A stretch of DNA of 64,000 nt, taken from the NCBI RefSeq assembly GCF_039521925.1, contig NZ_BAAACY010000006.1, forward strand, positions 10,161-74,160. The letters run 5' to 3'. The stretch comes from Virgibacillus salarius (lineage in GTDB: Bacteria > Bacillota > Bacilli > Bacillales > Amphibacillaceae). The first letter of the stretch is position 1. Each line of letters starts with the position of its first letter. Below the pieces are notes generated by a model. It worked only from the letters and a program-made list of their open reading frames with translations. It searched no databases and was not told the origin of the DNA. This document shows, one piece after another, positions 17,788-26,597 of this stretch. The position numbers and the translations under genes are program-made.

Positions 17788-18376
17788 AGATATTTTATTA
17801 CAGAAAAATGGAATCTTAATTCTGTTACCTGCCTTATTTATCTATTTGTTTTTTGGTACTTCTATTACCTGGGTAAGTATTGTATTTCCTATTGTAATCA
17901 TTATGGATGTTTTTTCAAAGGACGAAAAATCGTCAACAAATTTACTGTTGAACGCTTTGCCTTATACACGAAATGAAATAGTTAGTTCGAAATATATTGG
18001 TGCCATTATATTAATGACTTTCGTTCTCCTAACTATTTCTGTTGGAAATTGGATTATACATAGCGAAATGGTGCAATGGAAGCAATTACTTTTGATTACA
18101 AGTATTGTCGTCATCTTTATTTCATTTGCTTTTCCTTTCTGTTATCTTTTTAAAAGTCGTTATTTAATGAATGCGTCTATTGTTTTGTTTTGTCTTTATC
18201 TTGTTATCGTTAATACATTTATCGTAGATTTGAATGATCGAATTAGAAATATCGTGCATACAATCTTGTCATTAGAAAATACGCAGCTGTATTTATTCGT
18301 GACCTTATCAGTCGTTCTGCTTTACGTTATCTCATGGATACTTTCTATTCGTATTTATAGAAGAAAAGTATTTTAA
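17768..18376 (+). CDS. ABC-2 type transporter permease
   Basis: This 202-residue membrane protein has six hydrophobic helices (about residues 14-32, 34-50, 75-97, 107-126, 134-157 and 175-195). The loop KDEKSSTNLLLNALPYTRNEIV after helix 2 is typical of the ABC-2 permease family with YtrC/PmtB-type subunits. The ATG at 17768 was chosen because GAAAGGAAAAG lies upstream and because the longer frame would begin inside the ATPase gene. It is the membrane partner of the ATPase. The size is short for an exporter, so it probably acts as a dimer. Confidence 0.85.
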   Translation: MLNLIRKDILLQKNGILILLPALFIYLFFGTSITWVSIVFPIVIIMDVFSKDEKSSTNLLLNALPYTRNEIVSSKYIGAIILMTFVLLTISVGNWIIHSEMVQWKQLLLITSIVVIFISFAFPFCYLFKSRYLMNASIVLFCLYLVIVNTFIVDLNDRIRNIVHTILSLENTQLYLFVTLSVVLLYVISWILSIRIYRRKVF

Positions 18377-18512
18377 TGGTGTTGAAAAAGGGGTGTTTAA
18401 CTTGTTTTCAACAGAACTTTAATCTTCCATATTGTAACTCAGTTAACGGTGATAATGGAGTAACAAAAGAGTAGTATGTCGTTTCATGTTTTTAATAACC
18501 TACGAACAGTGC

Positions 18513-18551
18513 AAAAAAGGAGTGAATTCAATTTGGACCCACTCCTTTTTC
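18513..18551 (+). terminator. Terminator of the GntR/ABC operon
   Basis: AAAAAGGAGTG pairs with CACTCCTTTTT across a loop of about 16 bases. A second inverted pair, TGTTGAAAA/TTTTCAACA, lies right after the permease stop at about 18382-18413. Confidence 0.75.
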
Positions 18552-18576
18552 TAATCAATAGATTTCCATTTCCCTG

Positions 18577-18631
18577 TTTTATCCCGCATATAACTGACAG
18601 TAAGACCCTCACTGATTGAAAGCTTACTTTA
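18577..18631 (+). repeat. Family-1 dispersed repeat, short form (copy 4)
   Basis: CGCATATAACTGACAGTAAG joined to CACTGATTGAAAGCTTACTTTA. It lies 19 bases before the -35 box of the TetR gene promoter. Confidence 0.85.
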
Positions 18632-18649
18632 TTTACTCATAATGAAAAC

Positions 18650-18712
18650 TTGACAAATAGCTTATGATGCATTAATATAAGAAAAAAACAATGTTAGTTG
18701 TTAATAACTATC
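18650..18712 (+). promoter_or_regulatory. TetR gene promoter with operator copy 1
   Basis: Consensus -35 TTGACA (18650-18655), 17-base spacer, -10 TAATAT (18673-18678). Immediately downstream GTTAGTTGTTAATAACTATC (18693-18712) repeats a dyad that occurs twice more before the efflux gene. The regulator should repress its own gene here. Confidence 0.85.
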
Positions 18713-18732
18713 ATGAAAGGAGTAGTTGTTAT

Positions 18733-19320
18733 TTGAATGAAAAAACTAAAAGTACCGCAGATAAAATCCTATCAGCGACAATCCAATTAATGTCTGAAAA
18801 AGGGTATAAAGCCGTAACAATTAAAGAAATTGCAGCAAATGCGGGTATGAGTGAAATGACTGTTTTTCGAACCTTTGGAACAAAAAAAGCAATATTAGAA
18901 GCCATAATCGATAACTACCTATACACAGGGCCTATAGAACAACAGATCCAAAAAAATATCACATTTAATTTAGAAGAGGATCTACTAATGATAAGTATGT
19001 TGTATCATGAACTATTGGCAAAAAATAGACAAATTTTCTTAATTTCCATTATGGAACGTAAAACAATGCCCGATATTCATGTGAATGTCCACAAGAATGC
19101 AGCTAAATTTCTAAAAGTAGTTATTGACTACTTAAAAGTGATGCAGGAAAAGGGCAAGGTAGTTGATGGAGACCCAGAAATTCAAGCGTTAACATTAATG
19201 CAATTTAACTATGGGAAGTTTGTTGCTGAAACACTACTGGAGGACTCGTCCTCTACATTACCACAGGAGGATTATCTTCGAGAGGCGATAACTATAATTG
19301 TTAAGGGATTAAAGCCTTAA
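18733..19320 (+). CDS. TetR/AcrR family transcriptional regulator
   Basis: This 195-residue repressor has the TetR DNA-binding domain at about residues 5-50: TADKILSATIQLMSEKGYKA, VTIKEIAANAGMSEMTVFRT, FGTKKAILEAI. The remainder is the helical ligand-binding and dimer domain. The start is read as TTG at 18733, about 11 bases after AAAGGAG; the ATG at 18691 falls inside the operator and lacks a ribosome site. The downstream MFS efflux gene is the likely target, since the same GTTAGTT-N6-AACTAAC dyad precedes both genes. The ligand is presumably a toxic small molecule exported by that pump. Confidence 0.88.
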   Translation: MNEKTKSTADKILSATIQLMSEKGYKAVTIKEIAANAGMSEMTVFRTFGTKKAILEAIIDNYLYTGPIEQQIQKNITFNLEEDLLMISMLYHELLAKNRQIFLISIMERKTMPDIHVNVHKNAAKFLKVVIDYLKVMQEKGKVVDGDPEIQALTLMQFNYGKFVAETLLEDSSSTLPQEDYLREAITIIVKGLKP

Positions 19321-19335
19321 TTTTTTTACGATTCA

Positions 19336-19420
19336 ATGTTAGTTATCACTATCTAACATTCAAGTGTTTTCGTTTCTTTCCCTCATTACTTAAACTTAAT
19401 GTTAGTTGCTAATAACTAAC
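19336..19420 (+). promoter_or_regulatory. Two further TetR operators before the MFS gene
   Basis: AATGTTAG...CTAACATT (19336-19360) is a perfect palindrome, and GTTAGTTGCTAATAACTAAC (19401-19420) is GTTAGTT-N6-AACTAAC. Both match the dyad in front of the TetR gene. A CTGACA box begins at the end of the second copy, so binding there would block the efflux promoter. Confidence 0.8.
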
Positions 19421-19465
19421 TGACAATGTTTAACATAAATTAAATATATATAAGGAGTGTGTTGA

Positions 19466-20947
19466 ATGAAAAGAATGGAAGATAAAGTTATTTCGGAGAT
19501 TAGTGGGCAGCGCCGTTCATATCCTACTGTCACGCTCATCGTTGTGCTTGCTGGAGTGCTTGTCATAGCAATGTCAATTGCTGGAACAGCAGTAGCAGTT
19601 CCACAAATAGGCGTTGATTTGAGCGTATCCGGTGCCCCTTTGCACTGGGTGGTTGCAGCTTACAATCTAACATTTGCTGCTTTTACGCTAGTATTTGGAT
19701 CGCTGGCGGATTTATTCGGCCGTCGGCGTACATTTATCATTGGATCGGCTCTTTTTGTCATTGGATCGCTTATTAGCGCAATCTCGAATAATATTTTTCT
19801 GATGGACGCTGCTCGTGCACTAGCTGGCATCGGTGGTGCAGGAGTGATGGCAAGTGGTGGTGCAATCCTTGCCACTACATTCAATGGTCCAGCTCGTATG
19901 AGAGCATTCGCTGCGTTAGGAACGATGGCAGGTGTAGGTATTGCCATTGGTCCATTTTTGTCTGGTTGGTTAGTTGGCGAGTTTGGGTGGCGTTCCATCT
20001 TTCTTATTTATTTAGCCATTGGCGTACTGATTCTGATTGGTACTTTGTTCATATCTGAGTCGCGAGGAGCTCAGAGCGTCAAAGTAGATTGGCCAGGGAT
20101 GCTTACTTTTATCGTAGGGTTCACGCTAATAATGTTTGGCATCATGCAAGGGCCAGAGATTGGGTGGGGAAGCCCGGTAATTCTTACAGTGTTTGTGGTT
20201 GGAATAATATTACTTTCAATTTTCGTTTTCGTTGAGCGACGAAGTACACATCCTGTTCTTAACTTAAAGCTGATTAAAAATACAAGATTTATGGCTTGGT
20301 GTATTAGTACACTTATAACATCAGTTGGTTTTCTCGGTGTACTGGTCTTCCTTCCAGTTTACTTACAAGGGGTGAATCAGATCTCTGCTGAAGAGGTTGG
20401 TGTTATTATGCTGATACTAACGGCACCAGTATTAGTGATTCCCCAGCTTGGTGGCTGGTTAGTAAATCGGGGCGTTTCCACTCCGGCTCTTATTGGGCTA
20501 AGCCTTTTGTTAATAGCTGCTGGTAATGCCTGGTTAACGGTGATTCATCCAGGTGTAAGTACAAGTGATTTATTTGGTCCCTTGCTAATGATTGGAGTCG
20601 GAATGGGAATTTCATTTGGTATTACCGATGGCCAGGCTATGAGCCTCGTAGACCAAGAGCAAGTTGGAATGGCGGCAGGTTTCCTTAATACTATTCGAGG
20701 TGGTTCTGAAGCATTAGTTATTGCTGTGTTTGGTGCAGTATTAGTCACATTGCTTCAGGTACGGGTGAAATCAGCTGAGCTTGCAGAGCAAGTAGCAGCA
20801 GGGGTTATTACTAGTTCAGACTCAGGATTTCTCTCTGAACAGTTCACCGAAGCATGGCAAGTTACACTATGGGGCGTAGCTGCAATTTGTGCTACGATGG
20901 CAGTTGTCGTTTATGTAATGCTTGTAGTGCCTAAGCGCTATTCATAG
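19466..20947 (+). CDS. DHA2 family MFS drug efflux transporter
   Basis: This 493-residue transporter has about 14 membrane helices, as in the QacA/EmrB (DHA2) group. Visible are the loop motif GSLADLFGRRRTFIIGSALF after helix 2, the antiporter-type motif C region GIAIGPFLSGWL in helix 5 and a repeat-like second half. It would expel cationic or amphipathic toxic compounds in exchange for protons. The start has AAGGAG about 10 bases upstream. The two TetR operators in front show that it is controlled by the adjacent regulator. The substrate range cannot be predicted. Confidence 0.9.
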   Translation: MKRMEDKVISEISGQRRSYPTVTLIVVLAGVLVIAMSIAGTAVAVPQIGVDLSVSGAPLHWVVAAYNLTFAAFTLVFGSLADLFGRRRTFIIGSALFVIGSLISAISNNIFLMDAARALAGIGGAGVMASGGAILATTFNGPARMRAFAALGTMAGVGIAIGPFLSGWLVGEFGWRSIFLIYLAIGVLILIGTLFISESRGAQSVKVDWPGMLTFIVGFTLIMFGIMQGPEIGWGSPVILTVFVVGIILLSIFVFVERRSTHPVLNLKLIKNTRFMAWCISTLITSVGFLGVLVFLPVYLQGVNQISAEEVGVIMLILTAPVLVIPQLGGWLVNRGVSTPALIGLSLLLIAAGNAWLTVIHPGVSTSDLFGPLLMIGVGMGISFGITDGQAMSLVDQEQVGMAAGFLNTIRGGSEALVIAVFGAVLVTLLQVRVKSAELAEQVAAGVITSSDSGFLSEQFTEAWQVTLWGVAAICATMAVVVYVMLVVPKRYS

Positions 20948-21311
20948 GAATAGTAGTTATTCAAGATTTTAGTATACAAACTTGTAAATGATAAATCTAA
21001 AGGAATTTAACTATCGAGTCAATAAAATGTCGAAGATCTATAAATGTTACTATTTAATTTCCACTATAGGAGGAGGCTTTTCACATACTGCCTAAAAGCC
21101 TCCTTGTCACTTCTTACCTAGTCATGCTCTCCTGCGTATTTGGTTCCCATTTATAGTAACATTACAAAACTAATGTACTTCATTGTATGTTACAGTGATG
21201 ATATTTGGTTTACTAAGAACGGTGGAATAAATAAATTAGCTACGGTTATACAAAAACTCTAAAAAATGTACGATTTGACTTATACCTATTTTTTAATAGT
21301 TTTCATGTACG
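20948..21311. terminator. Intergenic stretch with one strong hairpin
   Basis: Between the MFS gene and blaI the only clear element is the perfect 11-base stem AGGAGGCTTTT (21071-21081) / AAAAGCCTCCT (21094-21104). It lacks a good T-tract but can act as a terminator between the convergent genes. The rest is AT-rich, without a visible gene. Confidence 0.55.
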
Positions 21312-21704
21312 TCATTCATTTTTCTTTTTTGTAGGCTTTTCATCCAGAATGGACCTTAACTCCTTAATATCATCTTCTGATAAAGAATCTTCCTGGATAA
21401 ACTGTACTAGCATTGATTTTAATGTTCCACCATAAATTCGCTGAATAAAGGACTTTGCCTCTGCATGTTGACAATCATCCTGGGTGTAAAGCGGAAAAAA
21501 GGTGTATACTCTTTGGTTTTTATTTACTCCGACAACCTTTTTATGAGCAAGACGATCCAAAAGTGTGCGTACTGTTTTCGCCTTCCAGTCCTTCTGTTCC
21601 TGCAAGGATGAAATGACTTCGTTGGCTGTCTGTGGGGACTTTTCCCAAAGCACATTCATGACTTCCCATTCTGCTTCCGATATACTAGGTACTTTATTTG
21701 TCAC
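21312..21704 (-). CDS. blaI: BlaI/MecI family repressor
   Basis: This 130-residue winged-helix repressor has the family core: ISEAEWEVMNVLWEKSPQTA (about residues 7-26), KDWKAKTVRTLLDRLAHKKVV and the VYTFFPL strand, then a C-terminal dimer region. The GTG at 21704 follows AGGAGGAG at good spacing; the longer ATG frame covers that site and is rejected. It lies 95 bases after blaR1 in the same direction, the usual blaR1-blaI order. In this family the sensor's protease domain triggers cleavage of the repressor, releasing the PBP or beta-lactamase promoter. Matching boxes lie at 23821-23849. Confidence 0.9.
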   Translation of the reverse strand: MTNKVPSISEAEWEVMNVLWEKSPQTANEVISSLQEQKDWKAKTVRTLLDRLAHKKVVGVNKNQRVYTFFPLYTQDDCQHAEAKSFIQRIYGGTLKSMLVQFIQEDSLSEDDIKELRSILDEKPTKKKNE

Positions 21705-21799
21705 ACTAATCTCCTCCTGCTTAAAATGCGCCCGTTTAATGTACAAAAATTTTTAGTATGTGTATACTAGGCTTTTTCAATTAGCATTAACCTTAAAAG

Positions 21800-23569
21800 C
21801 TAATATATATCCTTATCTCTTAAAATGGATAATGTTATTTCAGCTGCCTTACTTCCGTAGGAGCTTGCTTCATTTTGTATGTTCGTTGCAAAGAAGAAAG
21901 TATCCGCTTCGGTCTCGACATATCCTATGAACCAACCACTAATATTTTTGCCATTGACACTACCTGTGCCAGTTTTTCCTGAGAGTATCATACCATCTTT
22001 TTCCTCTAATTTAATTGCATCTTTTACCGTTTGGATATTCTTATCTTTAAATCCATATTTGTTTGCATAAAAGTCTTTCAGTGCATTTACTTGTTCGATT
22101 GGAGATACTTTCAAGGAAGACTCCAGCCAATAGTTGGATAATCCAGCAGAAATATCTTTATTACCATAGTTTATTGTCTTTAGATAAGCTTGGATGTTGT
22201 CTTTAGAAACATGTTGATCCAATCTTTGAAAATACCAAGAAACAGAATTTTTCATTGCTGTAGTTAAATTTTGATCCTGATTCCAAGAATCATATGGATA
22301 TTGCATCCCATTCCACTTTAACGTGGAATTTTCGTTTGTTATGACATTTGATTCTAGTCCAAATAATGCGCTATAAATCTTATACGTAGAATTAGGAGAA
22401 ATTCTTAATGTGCTTTTCTCTTCATTATAAATACGATATGTCTCATCTTGTATACTATATAATACAAAGCTTCCTTCATAACCCACAAAATAGTTGCTTA
22501 AATCCTCGTAGATTGTTCGTTCATGCTTAAATTTATGATGATTATCTTCAGCTGCCGTAGCAGAAATGATCGGAATTTGACTCGTTACAAATAATCCTAC
22601 AAGCATAAAGATAGCTAGACTTTTCAGCTTCAATAGCTTTGATTCGGTTGTATACGATGCAATACTTTCAATACGCCTTTTAATCTGCCTTTTTGACCCG
22701 TTGAGCTGGTTTGTCAAAATAAAATGCTCTCTGCTCTGGGAGTTTTTATCAACAAAATTAATAATTGTATTTCCATAGACCCTATATTTCTGCTTATCTA
22801 ATAACTTCAATACAGCAATATCGCAGGCAATTTCACGATCTAATCTCATTTCTTTAAAAGCAAACCAAACGAATGGATTAAACCAGTAAACAATTTGATA
22901 CAGGACAACAAGGTAATTTATTGCAATATCTTTATATTTATAATGATTCAGTTCATGTAGCAAAATGTATTTAATTTCCTCCATCGATAGCCATTTTTCA
23001 AAATGGCTTGGCAGTACAATATAAGTTTTAAATAGACCAAATGTCATAGGGGATTTGACAAGCGGGGATATTCCTATATTTATTTGTTTTGTTACATTTA
23101 ACCGTTGTTTACATTGTTCAAACAAACTTAGAATTTCATTATTCCCAATGCTATACGTAGCGCGCTTTATTTTTTTAAGTTTTAACCACGAATGGATTGT
23201 TAGCGCAGTGAAAAGCAGCATGCCTAGTATCCAAATTACGACTAGTATTTCATTTAGGGCTGTAAGATCCATTCGATTAACAGAGACTGAAAAGTCCTGC
23301 ATCCAGTTTACCTCCGCTTGAGGTTCTTCAGCCAAAGTTGTAGATGATGGTGTTTGATTTGCTTGCTTACCATCCATCGACAAATAGTTTCCAACATGAA
23401 GGTAATGAGTTGGTATGAAAGGAAGCGTCAACGCAAATAGCAATAAAAACCATAAATGATATCTCCATTTGGCGGAGAGTTGGTTTTTAAACACTTTTCT
23501 AATTAACGTAATAACTACAACAGTAAAAGAAGACACCATAAAACTTATCATAAAGTGGATAAAATCCAT
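21800..23569 (-). CDS. blaR1: BlaR1/MecR1-like beta-lactam sensor-transducer
   Basis: This 589-residue membrane protein combines an M56 zinc metallopeptidase with a class D beta-lactamase-like sensor. The N-terminal half has four membrane helices and the zinc site HELNHY (HExxH) around residue 205. The C-terminal extracellular domain has the acylation motif STYK (after SPN) and KTGTGSVNGKNISGWFIGY. A beta-lactam acylates the STYK serine, the signal crosses the membrane and the protease domain acts on BlaI. The ATG at 23569 follows GGAGAG; 14 extra residues in the longer frame are rejected. Its length and domain order are typical. Confidence 0.92.
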   Translation of the reverse strand: MDFIHFMISFMVSSFTVVVITLIRKVFKNQLSAKWRYHLWFLLLFALTLPFIPTHYLHVGNYLSMDGKQANQTPSSTTLAEEPQAEVNWMQDFSVSVNRMDLTALNEILVVIWILGMLLFTALTIHSWLKLKKIKRATYSIGNNEILSLFEQCKQRLNVTKQINIGISPLVKSPMTFGLFKTYIVLPSHFEKWLSMEEIKYILLHELNHYKYKDIAINYLVVLYQIVYWFNPFVWFAFKEMRLDREIACDIAVLKLLDKQKYRVYGNTIINFVDKNSQSREHFILTNQLNGSKRQIKRRIESIASYTTESKLLKLKSLAIFMLVGLFVTSQIPIISATAAEDNHHKFKHERTIYEDLSNYFVGYEGSFVLYSIQDETYRIYNEEKSTLRISPNSTYKIYSALFGLESNVITNENSTLKWNGMQYPYDSWNQDQNLTTAMKNSVSWYFQRLDQHVSKDNIQAYLKTINYGNKDISAGLSNYWLESSLKVSPIEQVNALKDFYANKYGFKDKNIQTVKDAIKLEEKDGMILSGKTGTGSVNGKNISGWFIGYVETEADTFFFATNIQNEASSYGSKAAEITLSILRDKDIY

Positions 23570-23805
23570 GCTATTCTCTCCAATCCTTGACCATCTTAAC
23601 TTTCGTAGCAATGATTACTAAAAGATAGAATCACATAATGAATATATAAAAATAGTAGCACTTCATGATTGGTTAAGCAATCTACCAAATTTATGTAAAC
23701 AGTGCAATTACACGAGTAAACGTACAACCTATATAGTAGATCACTCCTTCTAGATGATTGTCACAACCATATTTCAAGGGATCTTGTTTAATGATCTTTG
23801 TCCAT
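23570..23805. other. 5' flank of blaR1
   Basis: AT-rich intergenic DNA that should carry the blaR1 promoter on the minus strand. I could not assign its -35 and -10 boxes with confidence; no extra BlaI-type box was found close to the blaR1 start. Confidence 0.35.
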
Positions 23806-23849
23806 TTGACAAAAATAGATTACGACTGTAGTATTAGACTACGGTTGTA
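23806..23849 (+). promoter_or_regulatory. BlaI-controlled promoter
   Basis: A consensus promoter, TTGACA (23806-23811), 17 bases, TAGTAT (23829-23834), faces the PBP gene. Two boxes, TACGACTGTA (23821-23830) and TACGGTTGTA (23840-23849), overlap and follow the -10 region. They resemble the staphylococcal blaZ/mecA dyad core (TACAACTGTA) and together form a 15-base imperfect palindrome GATTAC...GTAATC. BlaI bound here would block transcription. Confidence 0.8.
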
Positions 23850-23901
23850 ATCTGTATGTAGTTACTTAGGTGAGAGATTGTACAAGAAGAATCTAAGCAA
23901 G

Positions 23902-24115
23902 CTAAGTAAAGACAAGAGCTCTTTTGTGTTGATGCTTCGGTACTTCTTCATACTTTTTCCCATAATATTCGCTATACTCAGGAATCAGCCTTCTTACCGA
24001 GTTAGCGACTTCAACTAGATAATATCGGAGATACTGATTTCCATTCGTCTTGAGACCCCACAGCGAACGTTTTTTGTGAGCAAAAGGCTCAAGCCATGCC
24101 CACGGAAAGCGTCCG
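23902..24115 (-). pseudogene. IS110 transposase C-terminal remnant fused to a family-3 repeat
   Basis: The minus strand at 23902-24046 encodes NGNQYLRYYLVEVANSVRR, LIPEYSEYYGKKYEEV and KHQHKRALVFT. This is the C-terminal block of IS110/IS116/IS902 DEDD transposases, broken off by TAG. Directly upstream in frame, 24047-24115 is not transposase at all but a family-3 hairpin repeat (GGACGCTTTCCGTGGGCATG, then CTCACAAAAAACGTTCGCTG), which makes a chimeric frame of 76 codons. The debris lies between the BlaI-type promoter and the PBP gene. Confidence 0.8.
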
Positions 24116-24320
24116 TCAGGAATGAAAAGCAATGAAATGGTTTGGGAAGGATATCAGCAAAATGGACACAAAAAATCCTAAATTGCTTTTAGTAATGATG
24201 ATTAAAGATGTCAAGCAGAGAGGAGGCACGGCTATGTTATCCCAAAATGGAGAAAATCCTTAAATCGCTTCAATAGGTGCCTATTAATAGAGTGATTTTT
24301 AAAGGGAGTTTGTTGAAACA
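24116..24320 (+). other. 5' flank of the PBP gene
   Basis: About 200 bases between the repeat debris and the PBP start. No obvious promoter is visible. AAAGGGAG lies 11 bases before the ATG. Confidence 0.4.
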
Positions 24321-26396
24321 ATGGAAAAAAGAGATAAAAGAAAACATCCGTTTACCTTACGAGTTAGCATTTTATTTCTTCTTATATTCTTCTTATTTAC
24401 AATATTAATTTTTCGGCTTGGGGTTGTACAAATTTTAAATGGAGACAGCTTCCAAGCAGAAATAGACCGAACAACTCAAGATACGACGAAAATGCCGGTA
24501 CCACGTGGGAGAATATATGATCGTTACCATCGCGTTATTGTAGATAATCAACCACTATATGCGATCACTTATATGCCGGCAAAAGGGGTACAAGCACAAG
24601 AAAGATTAGAGGTCGCGGAAAAATTATCAACCTTTATTTCGATGTATCATGGCAAAAATAAGCAAGCTCAATTAGATACGCTAACCTTACGAGATAAAAA
24701 AGAATACTGGTATTTAAAGCATATAGATGAAGCAAAAAAACGATTAATGGAAAAAGAAGTAGCTAGCATGGACCCATCAGAACAATATAGTACGATTTTG
24801 AAGAGAATAAATAAAGAGGAAGTTAACGACATAACAGAAGAACAGTTAAACATTATCCTTATAAAAAAAGAATTAGATAAGGCGATGACCTTAACACCAC
24901 ACATTGTAAAGAATGAGGGGGTAACACCAAGTGAATTTGCCAAGGTTTCGGAACATTTACATGAGTTACCTGGAATTAATGCAACGACAGATTGGAAACG
25001 AGCATATCCTTATGGTGATACGATTAAAAAATTGTTAGGGTCCATTACATCTCATAAAGAAGGGATTTTAAAGGATAAAAAAGACTTTTATTTGACACGT
25101 GGCTATAGTCCGAATGACAGAGTTGGAAAAAGCGGATTAGAAGAGCAGTATGAGGCTGTTCTAAGAGGAAGAAAGGAGCAGATGAAGTATACGATCAATA
25201 AAAGGGGGGAAATAGTTGATTCCAATATTGTGGTTGAAGGTCAGCAAGGGAAGGATTTAGTTTTAACGATCGACATAGCACTCCAGGAAAAAGTTGATCA
25301 GATTGTACGTGATGAATTGAAAGCAATTATTAAAAAATATCCATATGAAAATCGTCATATGGAAGACGCGCTAGCCGTTGTTTTAAATCCAAAAACCGGT
25401 GAGTTGCTTGCCGTTTCTGGACAGCATTATGATCGCAAGCAAAATGCATTTCGTAATACTGCGTACAAAGCATTGTATGATCAACATATACCAGGTTCTG
25501 CTGTGAAAGGGGCAACAGTATTAGCCGGTTATCAATCGGCTGTAATAGCTCCGGGAGATACGTTTTATGATAAACCATTAAAAATTAAAGGAACACCAGA
25601 AAAAAGTTCGTATACTGATTCAAGCCTTGGCTTGCTTAATGATCAGGATGCTTTAAAAAGATCATCTAACGTGTATATGTTTTACATCGCCTTACGTATG
25701 GGTGGAGAATATCATTATCAGTATAATCAACCTGTTACATTTCAAAAAGAGGCGTTTCAAGAAATGCGGAATTATTTTTCTCAATTTGGACTTGGTGTAC
25801 AGACTGGAGTTGACTATCCTTATGAGGGTACAGGATATAAAGGTCCTAATCCCGTAGCAGGTAATCTCCTGGACTTTGCTATTGGACAGTATGATACATA
25901 CACCACTATGCAATTAGCTCAATATGTTTCTACGATTGCAAATGATGGATTACGTGTTCGGCCTCATTTTTTGAAAGAAATTCGGCTCCCTAATCCTTCT
26001 GAAAAACAGCTCGGTTCTTTGTTTAAGAGCGTAAATACAGATGTACTGAATCGGGTTGAAATGAGTCAAAGTCAGATTAAACGTGTCCAAGAGGGCTTTC
26101 GACGTGTATATCAGGAGCCCGGTGGAACCGCATATCGCGAATTTGGTGATAAATCGTATAATCCTGCAGGAAAAACAGGAACAGCAGAAAATGAGATTAA
26201 TGGCAATTATACGGAGAATCTCACTCTCATCGGATATGCACCATTTGATCATCCAGAGGTAGCTTTTGCAATTGTCGTACCACACACTGGTAAAGGCGAA
26301 CATGTAAACAATAAAATAGGCGAACGAATAATGGATGCTTATTTTGAATTGAAAGAAGAACGTCGTGAACCAAAAGATAAAGAACAAACCGAATAA
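24321..26396 (+). CDS. Class B penicillin-binding protein (PbpA/PbpH-like transpeptidase)
   Basis: This 691-residue monofunctional D,D-transpeptidase cross-links peptidoglycan outside the membrane. It has an N-terminal anchor (about residues 13-36), the pedestal start VPRGRIYDRYHR, and a long dimerisation domain. The transpeptidase domain carries SAVK (SxxK nucleophile), SSN (SxN) and KTGTAE (KTG). Its N-terminal half, including RLGVVQI and the GVTPSEFAKVSEHL region, resembles Bacillus subtilis PbpA/PbpH. Its position after a BlaI-type promoter and before a beta-lactamase suggests a drug-induced, perhaps low-affinity PBP. Low affinity cannot be seen in the sequence, and it could be an ordinary elongation PBP duplicate. 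Confidence 0.9.
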   Translation: MEKRDKRKHPFTLRVSILFLLIFFLFTILIFRLGVVQILNGDSFQAEIDRTTQDTTKMPVPRGRIYDRYHRVIVDNQPLYAITYMPAKGVQAQERLEVAEKLSTFISMYHGKNKQAQLDTLTLRDKKEYWYLKHIDEAKKRLMEKEVASMDPSEQYSTILKRINKEEVNDITEEQLNIILIKKELDKAMTLTPHIVKNEGVTPSEFAKVSEHLHELPGINATTDWKRAYPYGDTIKKLLGSITSHKEGILKDKKDFYLTRGYSPNDRVGKSGLEEQYEAVLRGRKEQMKYTINKRGEIVDSNIVVEGQQGKDLVLTIDIALQEKVDQIVRDELKAIIKKYPYENRHMEDALAVVLNPKTGELLAVSGQHYDRKQNAFRNTAYKALYDQHIPGSAVKGATVLAGYQSAVIAPGDTFYDKPLKIKGTPEKSSYTDSSLGLLNDQDALKRSSNVYMFYIALRMGGEYHYQYNQPVTFQKEAFQEMRNYFSQFGLGVQTGVDYPYEGTGYKGPNPVAGNLLDFAIGQYDTYTTMQLAQYVSTIANDGLRVRPHFLKEIRLPNPSEKQLGSLFKSVNTDVLNRVEMSQSQIKRVQEGFRRVYQEPGGTAYREFGDKSYNPAGKTGTAENEINGNYTENLTLIGYAPFDHPEVAFAIVVPHTGKGEHVNNKIGERIMDAYFELKEERREPKDKEQTE

Positions 26397-26597
26397 ATGT
26401 CGATATGCTTTTGCATTAGCTAATAGTTACCCAATTATATATACACGCTTTTGCTACGATAGGCAATACTAAGACCCATATGTTGCATCTAATAATCTTG
26501 CCAATCACCTTCATGTCACGCTGTGAACGATGTAGGAGTAATCGACGAGAAGGAGTTATTAGGAATAAAAAACATATAGAAAGAAGGAAGATTTTTC

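Noticed and set aside
18691..18732. Upstream ATG extending the TetR protein by 14 residues
   Set aside because: The ATG lies within the operator dyad and has no ribosome site; the TTG at 18733 is better placed.
23821..23858. Rho-independent terminator reading of the 23815-23858 palindrome
   Set aside because: No T-tract on either side, and the two halves each match a BlaI-type box over a consensus -10.
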